NCBI GenBank assembly: GCA_903813345.2
Contig: CAIIXF020000002.1
Coordinates: 13,908,150 to 13,972,149 of the forward strand
DNA from: Owenia fusiformis
Taxonomy: Eukaryota; Annelida; Polychaeta; Sabellida; Oweniidae
Length of the DNA stretch: 64,000 bases
Direction: 5' to 3'
A program made the translations under genes and the position numbers. Each line of letters opens with the position of its first letter. Within the stretch, counting starts at the first letter, position 1. Shown one piece after another: positions 12,476 through 22,515 of this stretch. The notes beneath the pieces are model-generated. The model was given only the letters and a program-made list of their open reading frames with translations, searched no databases and was not told the origin of the DNA.

Positions 12476-12760
12476 GTACTATGGATCCTAGTGAGACTAC
12501 ATGGAAACTGAACCCTGCGGCAGCCCCATTTACCAGTACAAGTGTGTATCAACCAATCGAAATGCCTCCTTCACACAACACCAAGAAGGCATCTGCTGCA
12601 ACTGACCAGAAACTGGACTCAGGATTTGGGACATCTGTAAGCAGTGGGAAATTTGATTACCCAGGATTCAATGTACCAAGATCACAGCAAAGTTTGATGC
12701 AAGAGTTGCGTGAAGAGAGACAGCGTAGATTTGAGGAATACAAACAGAAAATGGCACAAG
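12476..12760 (+). CDS. second visible exon of the unidentified gene
   Basis: The acceptor is CATATGTAG and the donor is GTTTGA at 12761, a weak but legal site. The first two bases complete the Gly codon from the previous exon, and the last base (G) joins AT at 13023 to make Asp. The exon encodes 94 full codons beginning TMDPSETTWKLNPAAAPF. It ends in a charged, probably helical stretch rich in Glu, Arg and Gln (about 12694-12759, with QELREERQRRFEEYKQKM). The first part is Ser/Thr/Pro-rich. There is no domain I can name. A read-through into the intron would stop 12 bases later, which supports splicing here. Confidence 0.8.
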
Positions 12761-13022
12761 GTTTGAATTTTTGAATAAATGAAGGTTTAAATGTATATTT
12801 TGATCTGGCCTCTTAATGATACTTTTGTAGGGTAAACGCTGTCTAATCTGTAACATTCCTTACCCCAAAATCAAAATTCCCACACTTTTCAAATAATTTC
12901 AAAATTCCCTGATTATCCCATTTTGTAATCAGTTCTTGAGGCAATTGTAATCAGTTCTCTGAAATATTTAAAGATGTCATTTTAATGTTGTGTAACAATA
13001 TCTTTCTGATGTTATAATTCAG

Positions 13023-13348
13023 ATGTGGGAAGATGGCCAGGGTTTGATCTCTCTCCAGCTACACAGAGTATGGAGTCACTGTGGGACACAACAACTGCCC
13101 CCTCAGACACATGGTCCACAATCACTCACTCTCCGCCACGGTCTTCTGCCCCAACAGCCCTCTGGAACAGCTCCACTGCACCAGCAACCTCCTCACCCCT
13201 CGGGACCACCCCAACGTCTGCCTCAAACTGGACTGTGATGTCATCCATATGGGGCAGAGGTGGAGCTCCTAGTCCATCATCCCGTGATAGTTCTGTTTTG
13301 GAGGTCCCCGACGAAAATTCTACCTTCAGTGACACTAGTGGCAAGCAG
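13023..13348 (+). CDS. third visible exon of the unidentified gene
   Basis: The acceptor TTATAATTCAG ends at 13022 and the consensus donor is CAG|GTATGA at 13349. The frame continues from the split Asp codon into VGRWPGFDLSPATQ and ends in phase 0 after DTSGKQ. The exon encodes 108 full codons that are very rich in Ser, Thr and Pro, with Trp set in short motifs (RWPGFDL, ESLWDT, DTWST, ALWNSS, SNWTVMSSIWG). Such Trp/Phe motifs in a disordered tail usually serve as docking sites for a partner protein, which is inference here. The exon is more GC-rich than the surrounding introns. Confidence 0.82.
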
Positions 13349-15436
13349 GTATGAAAGTTTCGCAGTACTTCAGGTAGATCTTTGCTCCCTCAACTGATGC
13401 ACTGATATCGATTTATCCCAATTTATATAAGCTTTATCATCCCACCGAACAAAGTTCAAGGGAGATGTAGAGAAGCCGTCCGTTCCATTTGTTTGTCTGT
13501 GCGTCCGGGCAATAACTCGCATACAGGTTGACGAATTTCATTCAAGTTTTATAGGTTTATGCCTTATGGGAGTATGACCTCTGCTTGATAAAAAAAATTT
13601 CCAATATTGCCACTCGTGATGGCCACCATTTTTTGTAAAAATTATAATCTTTGATTACTCAAACACCAATGAAAGGATCTGATTCAGAGTATATATGCTG
13701 ATGCCTAGGGACACAGTGGCTATGTTTGAGAAAGTGGTTTCAAGATGGCGGCTGAATTTCAAAATGGCCACCATTTTTCGTAAAAGAATGTAAACTTTAA
13801 TAACTCAAATACCAGTGAACAGATTTGGTTCAAATTTAAAGTGCTGATTGGGTAATTTCCATTTATTTTTCCTTACACAAATAGATTCAATGGGTATTGG
13901 TGGGTAGAAACAGTATACCAACAGACTCACATCTTCATCTGATGGTCTTTCAGTGCCAAAATAAGATTTCCCGGAAAAAACATGATGTCACGATCAGAAC
14001 TGGATATGGATTTTAATCAGCAATGCGGTATGCAACTCAAATGTAAATTCAAAAGTGTTCATGTTATTCTGTCTTCTGATTGGTCAGAAAGGAGTAACGC
14101 TTTTCAAAATCACCTCATGGTTTAATGCCTTTTGGTTGTAAGATCTTAAACAGCATCGAGTTATGTAACAGGATCAACTAAACGTGAAAACACGTATAGT
14201 TCTTATACTGTATTCTGACTGGCCAGAACGTAATTCTGCATGACTAGCTTTGTGAAAACGCACCACAGGGTCGGGAGCTCTAATTGAGGTATTATATTTT
14301 TTGCTCATCGGAGAAAAAATCGTGGCTCCAAAGTAGTCAAAGTTGAATCATTTCCGCACTGCATTGAATGCAGTGGCAATCAATTACACTGACACTTTAT
14401 AAGCACGTTCGGAGATCATAAACTCCAGCAACATGTTCAAAACCTGTTCTGATCGTGATGTCATGATTGGCACTTGACATTGGGTTCCCGATTTTGAACA
14501 TCAAATTTCACATTTATAGAAAGATTTACAAGAACTGTACATGGTTTGACTTGTAAGTGGTGTTTACTTCATTTAAAACATGTATAAACTGAATTTTGAC
14601 CCCATGAGCATCGCACAGACACTTTAATATGTTGATGCCTATGGACACAGTAGCTCTGTCCACTCCCATCCATGCTACATGTATAATATGAACTAGAGAA
14701 ACACATGCAAATAAGTTAAATATAAAAAAGATGTTGCTTACCTTAGAATTCATTTATTACATAATAAATATACAATTGTGTCATATTGTGAAATTATTTG
14801 ATTTGCAATCAATTCAGGTCATAGTGATTTTTTGATATTTTTGTGAATTCAAATTGAGATCAATGGCCTCTGTTGGGATATGATGATATCTAATCCACAT
14901 GTTAAGTCAATGGAGCACATCCTCATGTCAAGTCAATACTCCCTTGCTGAACTTAATGACCTCAAACTTAGCCCATGTTAGTCCAAACGCTTAAATATTT
15001 TCCAAAGTATTTTCTGACATTGCATTCTTTACATTTCACCAAAATGCTTACTTCATCAACTTGAAATTTTTACACATGCACAGGGGGGGAGATCTCCCAA
15101 AGTTCAAATACCAATGAACGAATTTGATTCAAATTTTATATGTTGATGCCAAGGGATAAAGGAGCTTCGCTCAAGAAGAGATTTTCAAGATGCCTGCTGA
15201 TTATCAAAATGGCCACCATTTTTCGTAAAAAAACATTATCTTTGAGAACTCAAATACAAGTGGATGGATCTGGCTCGAATTTTATATACTGAGCCTATGG
15301 ATAAAGAAAGGAACTCTGTTCGAGAGCTTGATGCTTAGAGATAATAGCTAGAGGGTTGCTCAAGAAGATATTTTCAAGGTTCAAATGTTTTTGGTGGTTT
15401 TAACTCAGGTTGTTTTTTTATGCCCTGTCATGTTTT
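13349..15436 (+). repeat. CCCACCGAAC-family repeat with an inserted inverted-repeat element
   Basis: At 13437 the family head (TATCATCCCACCGAAC, then GGGCAATAACTC) starts and leads into about 147-bp units with AACTCAAATACCAGTG and AAAATGGCCACCATTTTTCG. The copy is broken at about 13861-14627 by a segment whose ends are inverted (13953-14006 and 14442-14496, core CATGATGTCACGATCAGAAC) and it resumes at 14628 with TTGATGCCTATGGACACAG. More family units follow at 15100-15400. Intronic; no coding sequence. Confidence 0.6.
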
Positions 15437-15992
15437 TATCCCACCGAATGAAGTTTGAGGGAGACACAGAAAAGCCATCCATTCGTCTGTCCATCCGACT
15501 GTACAGGCAATAACTCAAACACCAGTTGACAGACATAATATTTGATAACTCAGTGGATGGATTTGGTTCAAAGGATGAGTCTGGGAATGAGTCTGGGTAT
15601 TTACTTAGAAAATATTGAAAATTGTAATGTCTGAAAAACCCAACTCAATCACACATATTACAAAAATATCAATTTGTACACATCACAATTGATGAAGAAT
15701 ATTGGCATCAAAGACAATGCATATCACTTTGCCAGAATTGAAAAAAAATCAATGCCAAATATTCAATGAATAATTTATACAAAAAATTTGAAACACCCTC
15801 CGAAACATTGCTTGCTTTCTTTTTATGAATGGTATTTTTTTGGATAAGGGAATTGGTGTTTATCTGGGTAATCAAGGGATTATAGTCACTCAAAGTTACT
15901 GAGCATCCAGTTTTGACACTTCAATTGTGTTTTGAAGTTACACATATTTCAGTCAAATTCATGCTGAGCACAACATTTTGGTTTCAATTTTA

Positions 15993-17620
15993 TTATGTCC
16001 CCACCACATAGTGTGGGGCCATATTGTCGGCCTATGCGCGTCTGTCTGTCTGTCCGTATGTCCGTCTGTCCGTCCATCCGTACGTCCGGCAGTTTTCTCC
16101 AAAACCGCCACAGATATCACCTTCAAATTTTCAGGGATAACTTAATTTAAGTGGATACCTACTTCCTGTCGGCCATTTTGAAGTCAAATGCTAAAATCCT
16201 TGTCTGCAAACTTTAAGAAAAATGGCTTCACAGTTGCTTTTGAAACTTTAAAATCTTGTTCAGCTCACTTCATTCTACATCTGATTAGGTTTTGGACCTG
16301 TTAGCTCAGTCATGTCAGCCATTTTGAATGTTTTAAGAAAAGTTAGCACGCGATAATACTTTGTATCATATTGAATGGTGTTTTTCAATTTTCATACTTT
16401 AACTATTTAGTAGCTTTATAAATAATTTCAGGTGTACTTTGTTGTAGGAGCCTATGATATTGTAAACAGTAGTAATATGTGATAATTTTGTAAAAGGAAA
16501 TCAGCAAAAACTTATAATCACTTTTTTATTGTCAGCCATTTTGGATTTTTCCGTCCTAAAATCTTGTCTGTAAAGTCTTGTCTACGCGTTTTCAGGTGAA
16601 CCATTTGGTAGATCAATTTCAAATTTTCAGGGATGATTCTTAGTATGAAAATCTAGATCTGATTAGTTTTTGGGCATTCTGGATAAATGTCAAGGCAGCT
16701 ATTTTGGATTTTCCGTCCTAAAATCTTGCCTGTAAAGTCTTGTCTACGCATTTACAGGTGAACTGTTTGGTAGATCAATTTCAAATTTTCAGGGATGATT
16801 CTTAGTATGGAAATCTAGATCTGATTAGTTTTTGGCATTCTGGATAAATGTCAAGGCAGCCATTTTGGATTTTCCATCTTAAAATCTTGCCCGTAAAGTC
16901 TTGTCTACGCATTTTAGGTGAACAGTGTGGTAGATCAATTTCAAATTTTCAGGGATGATTCTTAGTATGAAAATCTAGATCTGATTTTTGGCATTCTGGA
17001 TAAATGTCAAGGCAGCCATTTTGGATTTTCTGTCTTAAAATCTTGCCTGTAAAGTCTTGTCTACGCATTTTTAGGTGAACCGTTTGGTAGATCAATTTCA
17101 AATTTTCAGAGATGATTCTTAGTATGAAAATCTAGATCTGATTAGTTTTTGGGCATTCTGGGTAAATGTCAAGGCAGCCATTTTGGATTTTCTGTCCTAA
17201 AATCTTGTCTGTTAAGTTTTGTCTACGCATTTCCAGGTGAACTGTTTGGTAGATCAATTTCAAATTTTCAGGGATGATTCTTAGTATGAAAATCTATAAG
17301 ATATCAGTTTTTTGGCATTCTGGATAAATGTCAAGGCAGCAATTTTGGATTTTCCGTCCTAAAATCTTGTTTGTAAAGTCTTGTTTACATGTTTTCTGGT
17401 TAACTGTGTGAGGGATCAATGTCAAATTTTCAGGGGTGGCTCTTAGTATGAAAATCTAGAACTGACTAATTTTTGGGCATTCTGGGTAAATTGTAAGGTG
17501 GCCATTTTGGATATTCCCTCCTCAAATTGTGTCGGTAAAGTCTTGTCTACTCATCTTTAGGATAACCATTTGACGGGATCACCCAAAGGTGGGGACATTT
17601 TGTACACATTTGTGTTCTTG
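15993..17620. mobile_element. TATGTCCCCACC-ended element with TA target duplication
   Basis: Comparison with the empty site in the copy at 34747-35694 (TTTCAATTTTATAATCTC in reverse complement) places the insertion exactly between TA at 15991-15992 and TA at 17621-17622. Subterminal inverted words ATGTCCCCACC and GGTGGGGACAT mark the ends. The left part has GTCTGTCTGTCTGTCC-type simple sequence (16028-16087). Most of the rest is a 162-bp tandem array. Non-coding. Confidence 0.75.
16530..17530 (+). repeat. tandem array, period about 162 bp, six to seven copies
   Basis: The word GTCAAGGCAGC or a variant occurs at 16689, 16850, 17006, 17168 and 17330, with a decayed copy near 17493. Each unit also holds CCTAAAATCTTG, AAAGTCTTGTCTACGCAT, GGTAGATCAATTTCAAATTTTC and GATGATTCTTAGTATG. 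Copies are very similar in the middle and decayed at both ends, the usual pattern of unequal exchange. Confidence 0.85.
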
Positions 17621-18133
17621 TAATCTCTATACATGACTGGTGATGAAGAGTCAGAATCAATGCAAAAACCTAAACCAGCAGAAAACTGATCATTGTGAAA
17701 ATTAAAAGTGAAGCAACTTTCTGATATTTTTCTTACATCAAATGGCAGCCATCTTGATTTTCCCCATTCAAATTAAACTGCCGGGAAATTCAAAAATTTG
17801 AAAAAAATGTTAATGCTTAAATATATTTCAAAAATATGATTTTCTTTTTAATTATTCATGGGTCTTAAGTTATTTCATATTTGTATGTCATACATGTTGC
17901 TTTTGGTGTTTTTTTTTAATGATAATGACTTTTGTTATGTCACCACCAAAAATTGATGACATATTGTTATCATCTCCGTTTTTTGGGCAGTTGGCGGTTG
18001 GCGATCAGCGTCTGTAACAAATTCTTACAACTTCCAATAACTTAACAAAATACTGTTTAGACTGACTTGAATTTTTTTCAAAATCATCTATATATGTTTT
18101 CAGAAGTTCAAATCTGTCTTTACACCTTCTTAA

Positions 18134-18817
18134 CCTTTACCATGCTGCCTTATTTCAGCAAATATATCCCACGCATCTGACTTATTTTTCAAAAATGATA
18201 TGCCTGGACTAAATAATTAATATCTCAATAACTACTGAATGAATCTGGATAAAATTTTCACAGAGGGAAGATACAGTGGCCTGGCTCATGAAAAAAATGT
18301 TCTCATGAATTTTTTCGTACATTAACACGACTGGGCATAAATATACCATGAATACTCCTCCGGAATCCGCCGCTCCGCCTCTTCGTCTGGTCAGAATCCA
18401 AATCTGAATTTGCAGCGATCGAATGTTCAATTTTTCAATTCAGAAAATATTCTAGTTTCTATTTTCGATGACCGTTATCGGCTTCCAAGAGCCTAAAGAG
18501 CTCGAAATCGTAATCCATTTCCTCCACATTTTCGTTGTTATCGTATTTGTCCACCATTTTGTACGATTCGTTCACTAAAAACGACTAAAACACTGTTTAA
18601 ATTGTTGAATTGAAAATTATTTTTCGAAATATCGCCATTTCTAGGTCAACAGGAAGTCATGTTAGGCACTGAATAAATCGGGCAATCTAATTGGACAATA
18701 CGAATGGCGCGAAAAAGTAAAGTTTTTAAAAGTTTGAAATCGGGCGTACGGGTCCGCCGGCAGTTGTGAGAGACATTTTAGTCTCGGCGGACGAGTCCGC
18801 CGGCAGCACGCTAAAGG
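18134..18817 (-). mobile_element. piggyBac-like element, internally deleted
   Basis: TTAA at 18130-18133 and 18818-18821 flanks inverted ends CCTTTACCATGCTGCC and GGCAGCACGCTAAAGG. TTAA targets with CCTTT termini are diagnostic of piggyBac-like elements. Next to the right end lies a perfect GC-rich palindrome (CGGCGGACGAGTCCGCCG, 18786-18803), and a second GTCCGCCGGCAG at about 18752. The minus strand holds the start of a coding frame (separate entry), but no DDD catalytic domain is present in 684 bp. Confidence 0.78.
18459..18557 (-). pseudogene. N-terminal stub of a probable piggyBac transposase
   Basis: An ATG at 18557 opens 32 codons (MVDKYDNNENVEEMDYDFEL...) and stops at 18459. The peptide is acidic, like the N-termini of many piggyBac-type transposases. 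It continues after the stop into another frame with an Asp/Ser stretch and a basic patch. The identification comes from position inside TTAA/CCTTT ends, not from a catalytic motif. Confidence 0.4.
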
Positions 18818-19541
18818 TTAAAAGAGGTCAAAAAGGTCTTTTTTTCAACTTGCTTCAAATTGACCAATTTCTTTTTTAAAATCATCTACAAGTTATCAGT
18901 AGTTCAAATCTGACTTTAGATTTGAGATTTGACCTTCTAAAGGTAAAAAAGGTTAACAAGAATTTTTTGAACTTGCTTCAAATTGACCCAATTTTTTTCT
19001 AAATCATCTGTTTAGACTGACTTTTAATTTTTTTTTAAATCATCTACATCTTTTCAGAAGTTCAAATCTGACTTCATATTGAAGATTTGACCTTCAATGA
19101 CCTTTTCAAGGTCAAAAAAGGTCTTTTTCAACTTGCTTCAAATTGACCAATTTTATGTTAAAAATCATCTTCAAGTTAGGCCTATCAGAATTTCAAATCT
19201 GACTTAAGATTTGACCTTCAATGACCTTCTAAAGGACAAAAAGGTCAAAAGGGTATTTTTGAACTTGCTTTAAATTGACCAATTTTTTTTCAAAATCATC
19301 TACAATTTCTCAACAGTTCAAATCTGACTAAAGATTTGACATTCTCAAGGTCAAAAAGGTTTTTCATCTTTTTTTCCGGCTTTTATAGCCCATTTATTTC
19401 ATTTACATACACAATATACATAATATTATTTTAAAGTAGAAAAACTTGTGCCGGAAAAAAAGAAAATAAAGGTAGATGTCACATTGGTAAGGAGGCTTTT
19501 TCATTTTTAACATAGTTTATAAGTTGGGGATGTAAGGGGAC

Positions 19542-19905
19542 TCATGTGAATCTTTTTAGGAGGCTCCAACTGTCATTGTAGCTCTTTCCTTCCTTTGAAA
19601 TTTGTACATCTTGCTTCACACTGTTATTCCATCTTTGTAAGTCTGGTTTTTCTTGTGCTAGTTTGGTTTTATATATGTAGTATTTCATCTTAAGGTAAAG
19701 CAGGTTTTCAGATTTTGGTAGTCTATTGTTGCCAAGAATGAAATCTTCATTGTTGGGATTCACCTCACATATATTAAAGCAGGACTGCTTGAAAATTTTA
19801 GTGTCTTTGCAATAGATGAACAGTGATGTTGATAGGTCGCGTCTTTGGCACAATTTTAACAGGGAAGAAGCAGATTCCTTACCTCTGTGCGTCCAATCTG
19901 TAAAA
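19542..19905 (-). pseudogene. C-terminal part of a LINE ORF2-like protein
   Basis: Translated leftward from about 19905, the frame reads HDFTDWTHRGKES, then LCQRRDLSTSLFIYCKDTKIF and onward through LGNNRLPKSENLLYLKMKYY and IYKTKLAQEKPDLQRW. It stops near 19542; the ATG-initiated part is 103 residues. Cys-containing words followed by an ILGN-type word and a KYYIYKxK helix are typical of the region after the reverse transcriptase in L1-like elements. The upstream domain is missing and the frame is broken upstream. I assign this by pattern only. Confidence 0.5.
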
Positions 19906-20682
19906 TCATGACGCAGTCAAAACATGTTGCCTTGTAGTCGAGATTGAATCCTATTCTTGATACCTGTCAGTTCAATTTGAGTATGGTCCAGTTATGAGGC
20001 CCAACACTTAGATTTAAGCAATATTTTTACCAAATTACTTTCGTCAGTTTGTCATCTCGTGCTTGTAGTTAACACGCGAATCTAGCTTCGCAAATCAGTT
20101 GCGCACATCCCCGGGTCAATTTGTTATGACGAATCACTCATAGGTTATGTCATCACGTGATTTCCAGGTCCGTATATGGTAAGGAGGGTTGGCCTTTGTC
20201 TTTATGATTAACATGGCCGCTATGCATAAGAAGTACGAACGGTTGTCTCATTTGTAAATAAATGCGAACGGTTTATACTATTTGCACTAAATGCCTCAGA
20301 ACTAACTATACACTGTAACAGGGATATTGTATATTTATTTAATAGCAATAAATTTGTTAATTATGATTTATTTAGAAATTACCAGTGATTGATGATACAA
20401 TAGATTCTCTACAAAAATACAAACATCAACCCTCTAAATCGTTCGTAGTTTTCATGTATCAAAACAACCATCGATGAATCAAAAAAATATATTCGAATTT
20501 CAATTTTATCCCGATTTTATTGCATATTACCACGTATTAAACGTACGAGCATACACAATAGCATTTAATGCAGATATGTTCAATTGATTGAAAGCATATA
20601 TATTCCACACCAGAAAGATGAATGATAAAAGGCCACAGCTTTGCTGCACATTATACATTACTATCTGAAATAGACTCCATTT

Positions 20683-21055
20683 CACTGGCTCATTTCGTCA
20701 TTAGAACGGCAAAAATAAGAAATTGGGAGACCATTGTGCAATAATATATGGAAAAGTATATTCATAATGTACATGAATGACATTTGTATATTTCAGATTT
20801 TTTAGTTTTTTGTGCAATAAGCCTGTGCTGTCTTGTAATTTGAAGAATTTCAGCCATGTTAATCTTATTGAAAATAACATGACAGAGAAACATCCAAATA
20901 TAAGAGGCCACACACTTTATAAGCCAAACTAGAAGCAATCCAAGATATACAAATGTCATTCATGTACATTATGAATATACTTTTCCATATATTATTGCAC
21001 AATGGTCTCCCAATTTCTTATTTTTGCCGTTCTACTGATGAAATGGACCAGTGAA
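20683..21055. repeat. near-perfect inverted repeat, arms about 110 bp
   Basis: The left arm at about 20683-20790 and the right arm at about 20947-21055 are reverse complements with a few mismatches near the outer ends. Shared words are GAACGGCAAAAATAAGAAAT and CATGAATGACATTTGTATAT. The loop is about 155 bp. The short open frames across it are by-products. It is a foldback element or a hairpin-forming duplication. Confidence 0.8.
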
Positions 21056-21304
21056 ATGGACTCTATACAAAAGTTAGGATACATATAAATATTTTTACAT
21101 AAACTGTTTCAATATGGTCATTTGATTGCTTATTTTTTAAATTCAAAGTAGTTACAAATATTTCTGTTTTGACTGTACCTGAATTTGTTTGATTTGGAAC
21201 TTCATTTTTTAAATGCCGAACCACCGGCGAGTAAGTGAAAAATACAGAGAACCTCTGGCTAATTTTATATTGGAAGTACTTTAGTCTCACATTGTTTGTG
21301 ATTG

Positions 21305-21760
21305 TTTTTATCGTACCTAACAAAAGGTACGATATTGTAGTCAGTTCACATTTGCAACTGCTCCGTCACAGCGGACAAAAAAATTAAACATTATTTTTTA
21401 TAAAAGAATTAAAAAGACCAAATACATCAACATCTTATTTATACCTTCATAGTTATGCTGAAACCATGTGTAAATATTATCGTGTCACTATATCGTGCCA
21501 TTAGAAAGTTAAACAAGAAATGGTACATTTTGAAGTATGATACTCCGGCGCCATTTTCAATAGCTTTTCTTCCCAGCGTAATGAAGTGAAAAAGTTATCC
21601 GCAAATGATATATCCATTGCATGGAGTAAGTAATTTTGTATGGTATAACGAAACATATGAGTTAAAAAATAAATCGTGAAGTATTCTTAGTGTTTTTATG
21701 AAAAATAGCACGCTCCGTCACAGCGGACAAATATTTCGATACTAGCCTGTGTATCTTAAC
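21305..21760. repeat. dispersed repeat, second copy beside the LTR element
   Basis: 21440-21745 is about 80 percent similar by eye to 56870-57145. Shared words are GAAATGGTACATTTTG, GATACTCCGGCGCC, ATCCATTGCATGGAGTAAGT and CACGCTCCGTCACAGCGGAC. GCTCCGTCACAGCGGACAAA also occurs at about 21360, so the unit is bounded or duplicated by this word. A short palindrome TCGTACCTAACAAAAGGTACGA lies at 21311. Confidence 0.65.
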
Positions 21761-21838
21761 TAACATTTATCGTTACAGTTTTTGTCGCTTACCAATGTGA
21801 CCTCTCTATCATATTTTTTTGTAAAGTATAAATTGTTG

Positions 21839-22003
21839 TCATGCTTCGATATTGTCAAAAATTTTCATTTTCCCCTCTATGTTCTGTAGTTTTTCGGATA
21901 TCGGATTCATTTTCTTGTCGAGTAGATCGTTGAAAAGTGTTTTAATGTCGTTTATGTTTATCGCTGATTGTTCTTGGAGTGCCTCAGCAAAATGTTCATC
22001 GTC
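21839..22003 (-). pseudogene. LINE ORF1-like coiled-coil fragment
   Basis: On the minus strand 54 codons read DDEHFAEALQEQSAININ, then a heptad-like helix with DLLDKKMNPISEKLQNIEGK, and stop at 21839. Hydrophobic residues at 3-4 spacing with Lys/Glu between them suggest a coiled coil, as in ORF1 proteins of L1-like elements. It sits at the 5' end of the remnant, where ORF1 belongs. Confidence 0.42.
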
Positions 22004-22515
22004 ATTGCTTTTTCATCTTGTTTCAAATTGACAAATCCTTTTTCAAAATCATCTACAAGTTCTCAGAAGTTCAAATCTGACTTAAGATTCGAGATTTCAC
22101 CTTCAATGACCTTCTCAGGGTCAAAAAAAGTTTTATTTTCAACTTTCTTCAAATTGACCAATTTATTTTTTCAAAATCATCAACAAGTTCTCAGAAATTC
22201 AAATCTGACTTAAGATTGAACTCATAATAAGTGTGAACAACTAGGTGGTGACATTTTGTCATGTTATAATGCCTTGTTTTGTTTTGTCAGGATACTTATT
22301 CTGACTCACAGCAGGGAGTTAATTATGCATCAAAACTCATGTAAAAGTAAATAAGGACAGTAATAAAAACCATATTTCACATACACTTAACTGAGGGACC
22401 AAAAGGGCATATATCTGGACTCATCCTTTTATATGCTGATATGCTCCGCTCAAGAAGAATATGTTTTGTTCTGTGAGATTTGCTACTCCGTTGAGTTTCT
22501 GTTTTCCTAGTGTTA

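Larger units (their letters stand above)
19371..22008 (-). mobile_element. non-LTR (LINE-type) retrotransposon remnant, minus strand
   Basis: The segment is flanked by an 11-bp direct repeat TTTTTCATCTT (19360-19370 and 22009-22019). On the minus strand its 3' end is A-rich next to the left repeat, as expected for target-primed insertion. The right end encodes an ORF1-like coiled-coil peptide and the left end an ORF2 C-terminus-like peptide (separate entries). The central 1.9 kb lacks reverse transcriptase motifs and holds other repeats, including a 110-bp inverted repeat and a dispersed repeat. Confidence 0.5.
17935..22273. mobile_element. TATGTCACCACC-ended element with further insertions
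   Basis: The ends (TTATGTCACCACC at 17935; GGTGGTGACATTTTGTCAT near 22244) are inverted and resemble those of the neighbouring element at 15993, so the two belong to related families. The exact limits are uncertain by a few bases because the target is T-rich. Its own body is the GACCTT-like array at 18840-19360 and 22010-22220, period roughly 120-160 bp, with repeats of CTTGCTTCAAATTGACCAA at 18851, 18970, 19131 and 19263. The interior insertions are listed below. Confidence 0.6.
15570..22429 (+). mobile_element. repeat H, interrupted copy (termini AAAGGATGAGTCTGGG)
   Basis: The termini AAAGGATG at 15570 and CATCCTTT ending 22429 are inverted. The family sequence is present in three blocks, 15570-15992, 17621-17934 and about 22274-22429. 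These match, in order and in reverse complement, the uninterrupted copy at 34747-35694. No coding sequence is seen in the family. The gaps are the two insertions listed separately. Confidence 0.7.
15437..22515 (+). mobile_element. CCCACCGAAC-family element holding a stack of nested insertions
   Basis: The head TATCCCACCGAATGAAG starts at 15437. The tail (TTGTTCTGTGAGATTTGCTACTC... ending near 22515) matches the tail of the full copy at 27299-28540. Between GATTTGGTTC at 15560 and TATATGCTGAT at 22430, joining the flanks restores the family's usual GGTTCAAATTTTATATGCTG. Everything from 15570 to 22429 is therefore later insertion: a 948-bp-type repeat, itself split by two elements, one of which holds a piggyBac-type element, a tandem array and a non-LTR remnant. 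Confidence 0.65.
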
